DNA of 64,000 nucleotides from Cheilinus undulatus. Lineage: Eukaryota > Chordata > Actinopteri > Labriformes > Labridae. Under the pieces are notes generated by a model. It made no database searches, was not told where the DNA came from, and saw only the letters and a list, made by a program, of their open reading frames with translations. Both the position numbers and the translations under genes were made by a program. This document shows, piece by piece, positions 34,019 to 47,326 of the stretch. Location: positions 23,418,329 through 23,482,328 of the forward strand of contig NC_054877.1 of assembly GCF_018320785.1 (NCBI RefSeq), in the 5' to 3' direction. Every line of letters starts with the position of its first letter. Position 1 is the stretch's first letter.

Positions 34019-37000
34019 CTGTGTGTGACCAGGTAACTGGTAAGTATCAGATCAACTCCTAAAGATCAGCACTCGTGGTGTGGTTCATAAATGTGAACAT
34101 TCACAGCAATGTTGAAAATAAAAATATTATAATAACCAAATGCAAGCTTCAAAATAAAATGTAATTAGCTGAATACAGACCAGCCAAAGGTTTAGAACAT
34201 ACATGCAACAAGCAGCTAAGAACAGAGAATAGACCATTTTTTATTTATAAGCTCTTCTATTTGTTACCTTTTAATGTTTGACTATTATGTTTACATCACA
34301 ATTCCTGGTGTTGAGTTTCACCCATATTTGGGATAAATACAAATTAATGTATTTCAATCTTAGCAGTTTCAATGTTCCTTTTTAGTCCATTTATTTTCTA
34401 AATTCTTCTTTATCTTTTTAATTATAGCTCATGAAATGGCTTTGTGGATGCAGCATCAGTCTGTTAGTCAGTCCACAAATGTACTTCTAATTGAAATGCC
34501 AATATACTGTATGTTGAATCTATTAGCGTGAGATTATGTGTTTCTTCAGGGGCATGCATAGTAACTAGTAAGCCCATAACCTTAACTTCAAAACCAACTG
34601 AAGGATAACATACAGTATAGCTCTAATTAAAATAATGGCAGCTATCAGACATACTGCTGTAAAATTTACATAGCAAAATCCAGACCAAAAAGAAACAAAG
34701 TAAATCTTTACTTTGGAACTAAATCAAAGTATAACCAATCATATCTGCTTACCTATAAGGTCAGTTGTTCAATTCAACAGTGGAAGATGAAGGTCATTAG
34801 AAACAACGCAAAATTTAGGACAATATCACAGATTTACTTTTCAAACCAAGAAACTATGCCCTTTGCCCTCTATGTCCACTGACAATATAAGGCAAGAGTT
34901 AAAGTTAATGTAAGGAAAGTTTGATAGTAAAATTGAAGTTTATGGATGGAAACAAAAACATGGAGTCTGCCCTCCCTCTTTACAAACTGCACCAGGACTC
35001 TGACATCCTAGCATACATTATTATTTGTTAGCCATGGCCAGTAAGCTAACAAGCAATAAGATAAATGCTAGCTAAACTTAAATGTATGGAAAGTTATTTC
35101 TCGTGCAAGAAAGGCACTCAAACATGTTAGCTTACTCTTCGTGAGAAAAAAAATACTATCCTGCATCCTGTTGCAGCCCTGGAGCACATGCCTCCTGTAC
35201 TTAGGGTATGCTGACCGTAAAGCGAGCACACTTCGGTGTCACCGGTAAACCTAGCGCCCCTCTCTGTTAAAGACGGGAAACGGTGGTAAACTAATAAATC
35301 CTGTCTATTTTCTATGCCTTTGAAAGAGTCTAGAGCTGTTGTACATAACCCAAAGGCATTTTTGAAAATGCCTTTGACAGAGCCACAGTCCAAACCTGGG
35401 GTGATGTATGTAATATTATACACATATGTATGAGTAAGTATGCTCACAGTTTTAAAGAATCCAATAATTACTAGATTAAAACATATTATCAGAGAATGCA
35501 GAGAGCTTGGTTTCACCGTTCGTGAGCTCAATCAGATGAGGGTTTTGTTTGTTTTACAAAAAAATGCAATGACTGGTAATTTTATTCTGCTTATTTGTTA
35601 ATATACCAGCTAATCTACATTCAGTAATTAACTAATTTATTTTAAAAGATTTGTCTACTATGGTTAATATCAAAGCTAAAGTTAGACGATCATGAAATTC
35701 TGAGATAAGACACCCCAGATGAGTTAAAAGTTTAAAAAAAAAAATTTTCAAATAATCAGTGCTGTCAAAATTTTGTGGTTGATCAATGACAGGGGTTAAA
35801 AATTGGGTCGAAAAATGAATGCTGATTAATCACACTCTGATGCCATCACACAATCAGCTGAGGTAGCTTTATGACTTCTATTGGAAGACTTGTAAAAATT
35901 CTCTGTACTCTTAATTTTACAGTTTTATGGATAAATCCATATTCTACAGATACACACCATTGTAGATTGACTAGTAAGTGGACAATCTGCCCTCAGTCTC
36001 AACCTTTGTCACTTTTCTTAATTATTATACCAGTAATGGAATTTGGGATTAGTTGCAATTGATTCATTACGTAGCCTATAATTTATTTGATTTTTTTTAA
36101 GTGGCTGCCCGCAGTAGCTTTTAGATAAGGTTTTCTTATATTTTCAAACAAAAAACCTACAACTACACTTCAATATATTTATATTTATTAACGTTCATTA
36201 ACAAATTGATAAATGCTGATGATAATTAATCAGAAAGCTTTTATAATCAATTTGATTCCTTTTTTTTAAATTGACTGACAGCACTAAAAGAAAATAATGT
36301 GTTTAATACTAAATATAATTTCTGAATATCAGTATTAGATTTACTGGCAAAAAGGTCATATTTCAGGAAAAAAGGTTAAATTGAAAATCTATTCACTCAC
36401 ACAACTGCTTATTTAGATCTAAAATTCAGAGTTACAAGGTCACATTTGCAACATGTTTTTTTCTCTTTTTTCAGAATCGATGATATTTATCTTTTATATT
36501 TTGTTTTGTGTACATCTGATTAAAATGTAAAGATGAAAAAAACAAAGGTTGACAATTAAATATGACATTTAAAGCCTACTGTACAAGTTTGAAAAAATGA
36601 TTGATGGGACTCGCAGTTGATCACTTCTGATGTCAAATTTTCCCTTTTCCTCCTTTTAATTGTGGAGGAATTATTTTTCCAAGTAAGGCTTAAAAAAGAC
36701 ACAAGTTGTCATAAAAGAGCAACATGTGACTCAAGAGCCGTGCATTGTATATCACTGGTCCAGAGTGAAACATTTATGTTATATTCATATGATGGGTTAG
36801 CTTTGACATTATAAACAGAAAAATGTATTAAACTTGCAGTAGGGGAGACAAGTTGCCACACTCTTGGCTCTGGTTTGGCATATTACCTATTATCAATACA
36901 TCACAGTGACCATTAGACCAAAGCTTAAGGTCTTGCAGTGAAATTGGTATCTCTTTAGTTCTTTTGAACTATTTTGACAGGTTGTTATTAACCATCAAAG

Positions 37001-38620
37001 ACAATCTGACCCACTGTGACAATCAGACCCATCTCAGTGTTGGCTGTCACATGAGACACATTTGAGAAAAAAAAGCTTCAAAAGTAGGATACCCAGAGCG
37101 ATGAGACCAGTCCCACCTGACCTCTTTACAAAGGTTTTATTCTACTGCATGGCTTCAGATAGCTAGCTGAAAGTAAGCTATGACTCTAAACTTTTAATGG
37201 AAAAACAACATCTACATGAAAACTTCTCAGACCCAGAAAGATCACAAAAATTTCTTCTCCGTTCAGTGTTTTGTTTTTGGCCAATATTTGACATGGCCGT
37301 TCTAAAACAGAGAGCTGTCTATAGGCCATAATAAGCACTATGACAATCATTCTGTGAGAGAACCAACCCATGTCTCCACCAGGTTATATTTGGTTTTTCA
37401 GAACCAGGCTTTATGTACTTTAAAGTTTTATATGATGCAAGTGTTATAATTGTTGGAACTATGTAAAAGCACTAATCTTGCCTTACCTGCCGTCTTTTTC
37501 CTTTTGTTTCCACATTAAGTTGTTACTAACATATTTTTTATTCTTAACAGGTGAGCAATACAAAAAGCAACAACAGTAGAATACACTGGATGAGACAACA
37601 CTGGGCCTACAGTACCGAGCACTGAAGATATGAAGAAATTCAGTTGAAGTAACTTCTGAAATCCAACTATAGAATACATTCATGTAAAAATCTATTTTTT
37701 AACCAATCACATATTTAAGGTAATACTGTGAGCTGATGGAAAGAGATTAATTAGAAAGCTGTCTACTATACCACTGGTGCCATAAAACACATGACCTTGG
37801 GAAATTATTTCTTGACTATAGCCTTTTTATATGAGTTGTGAAGCAAATGTACTACTTTAATGTTAGTACAGTGTGGAAAACATGATTTGAGTCATGATCT
37901 GAAGTTCTATTGTTTTTTAAAAAACAGTAAACCAGATTTAAATGTTATTTTCATCTGGTACACAAACCTGAGATTACGTTGGGCTTCAAGTTTTAGACAA
38001 TGAAATTGCAATCTTTTGTAAAGTCTAACTTGGACAGATTTTACCACTGTTCCATCGTTCTCTTGCTGTTGAGATTTTTTTTCTGACCAGATGTTTCATT
38101 TGATACATTGATCATAACAATGTACACTGCCTTAGCTGACGGGATGACCTCTCATAAGAACGTATTTAAGCTGTCATTGCAGCACGTAGCCAACAACAAA
38201 TCAGTTATTATATATAAGGGATTTTATCATGAATTGACTATATGATGCAGAAGATGTAACACAGTGAGTGACAAATTTCTAGAATTCAAAGGTTTACACT
38301 GGTTAGAGCATTGAACAAGTCATGTTTACCATCAATTGTTTATGAACTAATGTATGACCACACAGGTCCTCTGCCATTTTTCATCTGTTGTCACCAATGC
38401 TACCACACAGAATTCTCTGTGTGTCTTGCACACCTTTATGCACACTCTTAATGTAGTTTCAGAGTGTGTGTGAAACTTAACTCAGTCACTTTGAGAAAAG
38501 TGGCATGCCAATCTAAAAGTCATAAAAGTGTGAAATATATCTAGTTTGATTTTTGAGCAAGTTCATAGCGGTGATTTTGCATGGTGGTGATGCATAATAA
38601 AGTGTTGACATAATATCACA
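34019..38620 (+). other. dtna: dtna 3' UTR, apparently with an intron
   Basis: Soon after the stop codon are two donor-like sites (34033, GTAACT; 34040, GTAAGT). A good acceptor, TTCTTAACAG, lies at 37541-37550 before a region without long frames. A poly(A) signal AATAAA is at 38596-38601. If spliced, the junction is 14-21 bases after the stop, too close to trigger nonsense-mediated decay. If unspliced, the UTR would simply run on from the stop codon. The intervening 3.5 kb has no exon I recognise. Confidence 0.5.
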
Positions 38621-39337
38621 TTTATTTTGGTCTATGAACTCCTTTTCTCTTTCTTTTTCAATTCCAGAACAGCACACTTCAATTGGCTGAGTTTGGCAGT
38701 GCACATTTATTATCTGTCATAAATGCACCGTTGGCTGCCCTCAACCTATTGTCTATAATTCATCACATAGACCCACCATCTGAGGTAACATAAAATCAGC
38801 CATGCAGCACTGAATCTCATGTGAGCATTAAGAGGAGGATTTTTGCTCTTAGCCTCAGGGAGCATTTCCAACTCATGAATTTAACCTTTAAAATCATACT
38901 TTTACTTTTAAAAAAAAAACTGGTAGGCCTATTTATTACCATGACCTACAGCATCCATCACAACAATCAAAATCTTGCTTTCCACAGTATATTTTACTAC
39001 CTGGTCTTGTCTGCATGATCTACAAAATAAGAAAGGCATGTTTATGCTGATGAATTTTACACAAAGCTTTTCCCAGAGGCCATTTATCTTGTATCAAGAG
39101 CATGACTGCACCCTGGTGTCAAAACAGGAGTGGTGCAGTTATGTCAGAAGTTGAACATCAGTGCTTTTAATCAAAAATGCTAAGTTTCCACCCTCTGCAA
39201 AACTGCAGTCTACTTTATTAAAATTATAATAGGGCAAAAAAAGACAATTTGTTTACTATTCATGTTTAAACTGCAGGCTTTGCAGATCCATCATCCTAAT
39301 AGAGGTGTAAGCACTTATTAGGTGTGCTACCATAGTG

Positions 39338-39682
39338 CAGGGATTCTCAAAATTTTCAGCCCCCAAAATAAAGGTGGCAGAGACGGGACCCCCACCGTAC
39401 CTGCAGGTGGTGGAAGCATGGTTGAACACAGCAATGCACATTCAAGAAAAGTTGTGTGCAGACTTTCATTTTAAGGGTTTTATAAACATCAATTTAATTT
39501 CTGCATAAATCTCAGCAAATTACCATGTTTGTTATACATTTAGCAAACTGTATGCATATATACTTATAAAAAAGAGTAAGAGATACAATTTGAAATCTTT
39601 TCAAAATATTCTTTGTTTTTAAGAAGGCATCTGGCAACCTTCTATCAGTGTCTCGTGACCCCCACTTTGAGAACCACCACTG
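39338..39682. mobile_element. Short hAT-like element
   Basis: The left end reads CAGGGATTCTCAAAATTTT and the right end, reverse-complemented, CAGTGGTGGTTCTCAAAGT. This is the well-known CAGNGRTTCTCAA type of hAT terminus. No reading frame is present, and no clean 8-bp duplication was found. It lies between dtna and mapre2. Confidence 0.55.
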
Positions 39683-40099
39683 TAGAGTAACGCAGTTAAA
39701 TTTAGAGGATTCAAATTTTCTACTAGCTAATTATTAAAGACAACTTAGTCATTGATTAATCTAAATTATGTTGCTGACATTATCCTTAATAATAATAATA
39801 ATAAATCCTTAATAGCCTAATGAAAATAATAAGCTGGAAATGCATTAAACCAACAAAAAAAACCTTTTTGTACAAATTAAATGTAAAAGCACATAAGACA
39901 GAATTTCCCACTCGATGTTTAAAATACTTAATTAATTTGAGGGAAAAAAAAAATGTCAAAAGAGGGCGGAATAAGTCGATTTCGCACTAACAAAAATAAT
40001 ACTCTTTTTTTCTTTTTGTCTTGGAAATTGATGTTACAAAGATCGACCAGACGGAAAGCTGTCAGATGCTCTAAATGATCAACGCATCAACACTTGATA

Positions 40100-40280
40100 G
40101 GTCAGAATCACGACAGATGTCAAAGACTGACCAATCGGCTTCAACCCCGATGAAGCATTGTCCAATCAGCTGGTTGGCTTCCTTTCATCAGCTTGCGAGA
40201 ATGGGCGTTTGAGGGTGGGGTGACTCAGCCGGAAAACGGCAAATTTTAACACCTTGTAACCTGCGGATTAGAGTTCATTG
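40100..40280 (+). promoter_or_regulatory. mapre2: Candidate upstream mapre2 promoter and 5' exon
   Basis: Two CCAAT boxes (40131-40135 and 40162-40166) and a TGACTCAGC element at 40221-40229 precede a CpG-containing stretch. The TGACTCAGC word fits AP-1/MAF-NRF2 binding. The stretch ends in a strong donor, ATTG/GTGAGT, at 40281. MAPRE2 in mammals uses alternative first exons, so this may be a distal one. The start site is not defined. Confidence 0.4.
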
Positions 40281-42522
40281 GTGAGTCACATTTACTTTGC
40301 TGAACAATTTCAGCGCTTAATTTGTTTTGAAGCGGAAAACATGGCGTGTAACTGCAAAAAACAGAGCGTATTTTACGTATGTGTAGGAGGCTTGTACGGT
40401 GATGTTTGTAACCCAGGGTCAGGGCATATGTCGGCTGTCACTACTCTGACAGTGTCGGTTGGAGCAAAATTAGCTAACAGTTAACTTGTACGTTAGCTTA
40501 ATAGCATTTTCCACCGACAATGGAAATATCGCCTGCTTTGGTGAAAGACATATTTCATGTCGTCAGGGAATTGTTTATTAGCTTGCAGTATCATGTCATT
40601 TTACCCTCTATTGAAACTGTCATTCTTTACACGAAGCTTGGTTAGCACCGTGTGAGGAGCTAACTGCTCCGTTAATCAGTGAAAGTCACAAATTAGCTAA
40701 GACTGTCTCGTGCTACCGTTAAAGCTGACTGAGCTGTGGTGAACAACGGGGACAGAAGAAAAGAGGGGTTACCCTCGGTCTTTTGGCTTGCCTGCAAATC
40801 GCCCTCTTTAATGAATAAGAATTGCTTTTACACGTCAAGCTACATATTCATGGTATATGTGTATGCAATGCATGGCTCTAAGTTTGTTATAGCACAGACA
40901 AATCACTGCTCCCTTTTCTGTGGTGACCCTGGCTCTCCCCGATTTTAAGTTGTTGCAAACGCCTGATTATTAAAAAAACCAAGCTATGGCCACAATTATA
41001 ACCCAACTAACTTATAATTTAAGTTGACTGTGGCCTTTCTTTCTTCATTTAATTGAGTGGCGCTGCCACAGCCAACCCCCAACTCACACCCACCCACTAT
41101 CTGGTCACCCAGTTCAAAAGAAAGCTGTCCTGTAATGGGACGATTTTATTTACATCGGCAGTCCATGCCTAAAGGCATTATGTATCATTATCATCCTCCA
41201 GTTGTGCATAACCAGTTTGTTACTCCACCCTCACACATCTGAGTGCAAGCTAATTGGCATTAGAGCTAGTCGGGGAAGCTAATACAGCTAATCTTGTTTG
41301 TATTGTAAACAGTATACAACACGTACAGGCAGAAAGTACATGCTACCCTTTGCTACACTTTAGTGCAATGTTGTCCTAAATCCTTCCTCACAGAGAATTT
41401 TTGAGCCGTTGTAACATTTATTGCAGTTAAATCCAGCCTCTCCCATATTTTACTTGATGGTACTGGAAACATCACTACTGTACTTTGGTGATTTTTGCTA
41501 TACAACAGCAGGCTTGTCTGTTTTTTTCTTCATTTTTGACATAAATGCTACCTTTTTTTAAGAGTGCAAAGGAGGATCAATTCTCTAAAGGTTTCCTTTA
41601 CTATTGCTTTCTCTTATGGCCTTATCTTTACTAGTTTGATCCTCAGGCTTCTTTGTCTGATGGTTTATTTTTGGCAGGACATGCATGCTTCACCTTTGTG
41701 GTGACACTTTGATGCTTGTCAGACTGGAAAGTGGCATCTCATGACGGCCTGGTAAGGGCTTTGGCACCAATTCTAGTGGTGCATACAGTATAAGGAAGCT
41801 GCTGGATTTGAAAAACAAAGGGGTTCAAAGTTAGAGATAATGTCTGATTTTATATGTTTTTAGTTAGCATTTAAGAATTGTTTGATTCTCAACAAAATCT
41901 AATAATTTGCTGTATCTGGCCAACCACACATGCAAACAGCTAAATTCTCCTCACAAGAGTCCAAGCAGTGCAAGATTTAATGACACTAAAAGGTATAAGG
42001 AATTACTTGTGGTCATGTGTTGTAAACCCATCTTTGGGCCATACAACCTTACTTTTCTATAATTACATCTCTTGTATGAAATCAGAAGTAATAACCAAAC
42101 CATGTTTTAAAAACAATTTCTAATTCCCTTGCAGTCCCTGAAGTCTGGCCTTTTCAAAGTTGTCCTGCTAGTCAGGAGACATGAAACAGCCCTCTATGGT
42201 TGTGAGGAGACCGCTTTTCTTCAGTTGTCACTCTCCAGTCTGAGACAGCCATAGCATTTCTGTAGTATAAATGTGGTGCTGCATGCTTTCAATTCTTGGC
42301 ATAAACATTTCTTGGTGTCCACAGTTTGGTCATTTAAAGCGATTAGAGCCTGGTTATGCCTTGAGCTGGGCTCTGCAGGAATTTGTGTGACGACTTTGTA
42401 GAACTTTTGACCCAGTGAAGAAAGGTATTTCTTGATATTTTCCCCTCCAGAATAACCACACAAAAATGGATTTCAAGTCACTGCCTTGGTTTATTTCTAT
42501 AATTACATGGACACCTTAAAGC

Positions 42523-43430
42523 ACAGGTGTCAAACTCAAGGCCCGGGGGCCAAGTCCGGCCCATGGAACAGTTAAATCTGGCCCGCAAGATGATCTCATA
42601 TTTCTGTTATAACTGGCCCATCAATATGAGGTCTGCAGATTTCTTCAAGAATAAAAATATGAACTTATCCTTGATGATTTAAGATATCCTTGTTAAGTCA
42701 CAAAATCTGAAAACGTAAGGAGTAAAAATACTTGGATAAGAAGTCAGGAATGTGGAAAAAAAATTAATTTGTGTTTCAATTAATTTAATAAATTTCAAAT
42801 TTTCAATTTAGCATCTCACAATCAGGACTCAAACTTAGGACTTTGACTTTTAATTTCATACATTGAGAATTTCTACTCATAATTTTGACTTCTCTTTTAA
42901 TATCCTGAGTTTTAAGATTCATAATTCAAATTTTTGAGTGATGTTTTGACCTTTTTAACCAGTTATTTTGTATTTTACACCATATTTTCAACTCCAGACT
43001 TTGACTTCATAATCCCATAGTTTGACCTTTTAGACTCACAATTTATAATTTTAAACCATATTTTGACTTTTAATTTCATGATTAGAAATTTTATTTCATA
43101 TTTTGACCTTTTAAACTCATGATTTTGACTTCCCTCTAATATATTTGCCATAGAAAACAATATTTTTCAATTTCAATTTCATGTTTTGACCTTTTTGAAC
43201 TAAAAATGTACTTTTCTCAGATTGTGAGCCTTTAAACTTATCTTTTTAACTTTTTAAATGTCAAAATTGCTTATTATCAGTGCTACGTTTTTTTTTTAAA
43301 TTTTTTCATATTTTCTTAACGGTGAAACAAGGTTGACAGTTTCTGGTTAAAAAGGTGGCCCTGTTGGGCCCTCAGGTTAGTCCTGAATCCAGAAACCAGC
43401 CCCTGCTGTGATTGAGTTTGGCACCCCTGC
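42523..43430. mobile_element. hAT-like element with degenerate internal tandem repeats
   Basis: CTTAAAGC flanks both sides (42515-42522 and 43431-43438). The left end has CAGGTGTCAAACTCAAGGCC and the right end, reverse-complemented, CAGGGGTGCCAAACTCAA, a familiar fish hAT terminus. About 42780-43270 is built of degenerate repeats of roughly 25-35 bases around ATTTTGACTTTTTAA and TTCATAATTT. No transposase frame is present. Confidence 0.7.
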
Positions 43431-46400
43431 CTTAAAGCTTGGATTTAACAGACATTTTTTTTTTTTACTTGAAGTAAGTTATTTCAACCATGTTAATATG
43501 TGGCACATAAATCTGCTTTAATGACATGTGACTACAAAATGCACCGGTATAGTTCACTTAGACTGTACAAATAGACTTGTCATACATTTTTCCCAAAAAG
43601 TTAAAGTGAAAAGCTGTTGGAATTGGAAATATGTGTGGCAGCTTCTCCAAAGCAAAAGCTTTATAGTGGACTTGAGAATACTAGTGCTGCACTAACTGTA
43701 AAACTTAAAGCTGATGCCGATACTGATGTTTAAAAAAACATTTAAGCCGATGGCTGTCATTACTTCTTTTGGTCTAACACTCTCAAAACAGCAACATTTT
43801 CTCTCCTATTTGAATACAAGAACAGATCAGAGTATGTCCAACGGGTCACATCTTCTGCCCAATAGTAAACCTCTTCTCTGAATCAGCATCTAGATGTGCT
43901 AAAGGCCAGCATTAAATTGATTGGCCACATTAGCTAAACATCTGCAACTGATATCTGTTCATGCCCACATTATTTGTCGATCTATGATGTTTCTCAAAAG
44001 GGCTGATACCGATGTTAAACTGATGCATCTGTGCATCCGTAAAAGCTACCTACACTTGTTTATGAAAGATGAAATCCTCATAATGAGCCATGCTGGTGAG
44101 GTGGAAACCATGTCAACATGAAAAAAAGACTGAAAAGTATAAAGATATGACATATTTCCCTTTTTTATGCATGCAGTTATCTTTGTATGATTTATTAATG
44201 TCAATCAGTTAACTGAGTCTGTGCTGAAATTCCCATGTTTAAGGTAATTAAAGCTTTGGCCTGATGATGGCACCAGAGGAAAAGTTATAAGTTGTGTCGT
44301 CCTCTGCTCAATTCTTAAGCACTGATGGATGCTTGCCCTCTATACAGTAACAGTAATTGCAAGCAGTGCAGCTAGAAGTTGAACTGTATACTGGAAAGTC
44401 ATATTTCTGCTAATAGACTCTGTTCACACCTCTTCAAGATACCACCATGGTAGGACTTCGATGAAAAGTGTTGAAAATTTATTTTTCCAGCAGTCTGGCT
44501 GGTAAGATGTCTTTCTAGACTTATTTTTCAATAAATTTGTAGTTAAATCCATAAAGTACAAAGGATTATAATGTCGATCTCTATTTTCCAAGGGTGGTAG
44601 TCCTTAGATGTCTTATTTCTGACCCCAGCCAGAGGACTGACTATAACTTGTCAGTAAAATGTAAAATAAACTAGACTATTTTCAAATTGTAGAAGCTGAA
44701 TAAGAGCTCTTGTTTTGAATTTAAAAACTCCAAATATTAAGAATGATTGAAAAATACATTTTAAATAGATTTGATCAGTCAACCAATTGATCATTGCAAC
44801 ACTTATCTCATGATGGCCACAGAAAATGTTAACTCCAATAAATTGAAGAATCTCCAGCCTATGTGAGTTTGCCTATGTAATGACCATTAGATAAACTGAT
44901 ACAGTGTCTTTGAACCCTGGCCGTTTTTATCAACAAAACAATTTATAATTGTATAATAGTGTCCCATTGAGACAAGTCCTTGTATAGTCAAGCTACAAAA
45001 CTGTCAATGAACCAGTGGAAAAAAATCAAGGCAGTAAAACACAATACAGAACTCTAAAAATGCTGTTTCATTTGCCTGTAACGTTTGCCGCAAGATCCTT
45101 TAAAGGAGTCTGATATTTCTGCATTAAATTCCTGTATTAGACATCATAGCCGTGTTGTATTTGCCTCATGGTGTGATCCAGAGCTTTGCCATTTTCACCA
45201 TTGCCTAATAGATACTGTGCAGTAGCTCTTAATGATTACTAACCATGTTCATATGGGAATGTTTTTTGTATTATGGGTGAAATGGTTTTTATCACATTAT
45301 TAAAAAGAATAATTTTCCTGGGACACAATTGCAACTACCAGCTAAATAGTAGCTTAGAGTATTGGTGAATATTTAATACTTATCTGTTACTTAGTTAGTT
45401 CTAATTCTAAATCACTGGATGTCTGGAGGAGACATTGAACTTTCTTGGACCTGTATATAAGCAGTGAGAGAATTGCTGACCCCACATGTATTTGTGCAGA
45501 GTTTCTCATTTTGATAGCCTCTGCTTTAAAGAGCATCTGATTAAGTTATTCTGAAATTCTGACTTTGGACTTGTTCTTTTCACTGGCATGTTGTTCTTGG
45601 AGGTTATTATTTCCCTTCAGAACATTTATATCACACCTATTGCTAGCAGCCCTAGCATTTGCTGTAGCACTAATGGAAAACTAACTTGGCTACCTTAGTG
45701 TAGGCAAATAAGCTTTCTGCTTTTTCCCTTTAGAAATGGCACTGATGACCAATGATATACATACATGAAGATTTAAGAATAGCACTGAATGCATTGGATC
45801 CATTGTCACCATTTTCTGGCTAATTGAGTCTGTATCAGACCACTATCTGATCTGTGTATAAGATCAGTGTAATTTCAGTAATTTGTGGTTTAAGTTTCAA
45901 CTTTTAAGTGTTGTTGAAGACTTGAGTGAGACGGTTTAGTCAAGACTGCCCCATTGAAGAATGGTTGCTCAGTAGTATAGCAGCAAAAAAAAGAAAAAGC
46001 TGTGGTTTACAGCATAAAAACATCAGATGTGATTGAAGACAGTCGAGCAACCACAGGACTGCACTGTTCACATTTCAAACCCCATGTGTCTGACTAAATT
46101 CTTATAGTAGCTACATTGTGTCACTCTTATGGATATTTGTAAATTCTTATGCATTTTCAGGCAAAATGATTTTGTTGGTCCACAGAAAACAAACCAGTTT
46201 ATATTTTGACCATTTATGCTAGACTCCAGACTCTCAAGTGTAATGATGCTGGTTATAAAATATAAAACATTTGATCATAAAGTGAACAAAGCACACATAC
46301 ATGGTTCAATGTTCAACAACACTGAACAAGGACACACACACACACACAAACAAAAGACAGAACACTAGTATAGTGTTGAAATATATGTGATGTGGTAAGA

Positions 46401-46950
46401 AGCCCTGTCTATACTGTATATTTTATTCAAATTTTGAAGGGTAAGGGGAAAGCACAAATGCTTTGTTCAATAATAAATAGACTCTTTTAATGCCAAACCA
46501 TCTGATCTTTGGAATAATCATTCAATTCACTTGTCATAACAGTCATAAAAAAGCCCTAAATGAGACCATAAGTTAGAGTAGTTAAAATGATTCATTATAT
46601 TGGGGATATTTGACTTACCTGATTTACATGGTTAGTAATCAAAATAATGATCACACAACCTCCTGATATCCATCCATCCATCCATTGGAATCAGTTTTTT
46701 TCTGTTTTACCCACACCTGTTGGGCTCTGCATTCACCTAGAAACCATCTCTTTATCATAGAAACATTTGAAGGTGAAACTGGGCGGTGCTGCATATTCCT
46801 TTATTTAAATCTGTGTCATACTCACTGTATTGGCTGTGGTCTTCTCTGAATATTTGATGAGTGGCCTCGCTGTTCGTGACCTCTCAAAAGCATCGAGCAT
46901 CGATTGAAATGACTGGTGCCGATGAAAACAATGATAGCTTTTTAGCACAC
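43431..46950 (+). other. mapre2 upstream or first-intron DNA without recognised exons
   Basis: A long AT-rich stretch. Near 43690-44000 some words (GCTGATGCCGATACTGATG, AAGCCGATGGCTG) look like old hAT debris. A (CA)n run lies at about 46328-46347. I see no gene, RNA or ordered element otherwise. Confidence 0.35.
46328..46347 (+). repeat. (CA)n microsatellite
   Basis: About ten CA units occur in a row (GGACACACACACACACACA), ending in ACAAAC. It is short and probably polymorphic. Confidence 0.8.
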
Positions 46951-47014
46951 TGGTGATCAATGTAATTTGGTGTACTGAAATAGACCACCATAAGGAACAG
47001 GCAGCCAGCCCCAT

Positions 47015-47100
47015 CAGTCACGTGGTACAGGGTGCAGCGACGTCACCAGGGCAGAGATTTGTGAAGAATATAAGCAGACAGAGGGAAGGAGCCCCGGAGG
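47015..47100 (+). promoter_or_regulatory. mapre2: Candidate proximal mapre2 promoter
   Basis: An E-box CACGTG (47019-47024), a CRE-like GACGTCAC (47039-47046) and a TATA-like TATAAG (47069-47074) lie in order, 130-190 bases upstream of the mapre2 start codon. The order and spacing suit a start site near 47095-47105. An acceptor-like site at 47195-47196 offers the alternative that the exon is spliced from the upstream exon near 40280. Confidence 0.4.
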
Positions 47101-47204
47101 TGCGGCACTTTCTTAGCATTTGCATCGTTCCTGTTGTGTTTCTTTTTGCTGTTTTCCCGGTCAGACAGAGAACAGAGTATCTGTTCCACATTTTAGAGAC
47201 CCAA

Positions 47205-47326
47205 ATGCCCGGTCCCACCCAAGCCCTTTCCCCAAATGGAGAGAATAACAACGACATCGTCCAGGACAACGGATCCAACATCATTCCTTACAGGAAAAAT
47301 ACGGTGCGAGGAGAGCGCGCCTACAG
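47205..47326 (+). CDS. mapre2: mapre2 exon 1: EB2-specific N-terminal extension
   Basis: It encodes [40 protein letters not shown] and part of the next serine. This 40-odd residue extension before the calponin-homology domain distinguishes EB2 from EB1 and EB3. The donor is AG/GTAAAT. The same frame is open upstream, but the family start is this methionine. Confidence 0.93.

Noticed and set aside
35127-35531. Minus-strand open frame of 134 codons in the proposed dtna 3' intron
   Set aside because: No domain, signal or family resemblance, no splice or promoter context, and a cysteine/serine-rich composition typical of chance frames. It could be repeat-derived, but I saw no second copy in the window.
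46953-47204. N-terminal extension of mapre2 upstream of MPGPTQ
   Set aside because: The frame stays open, but the family starts at MPGPTQ and the upstream residues (such as IDHHKEQAASPI) show no resemblance to EB2; the segment looks like promoter and 5' UTR.
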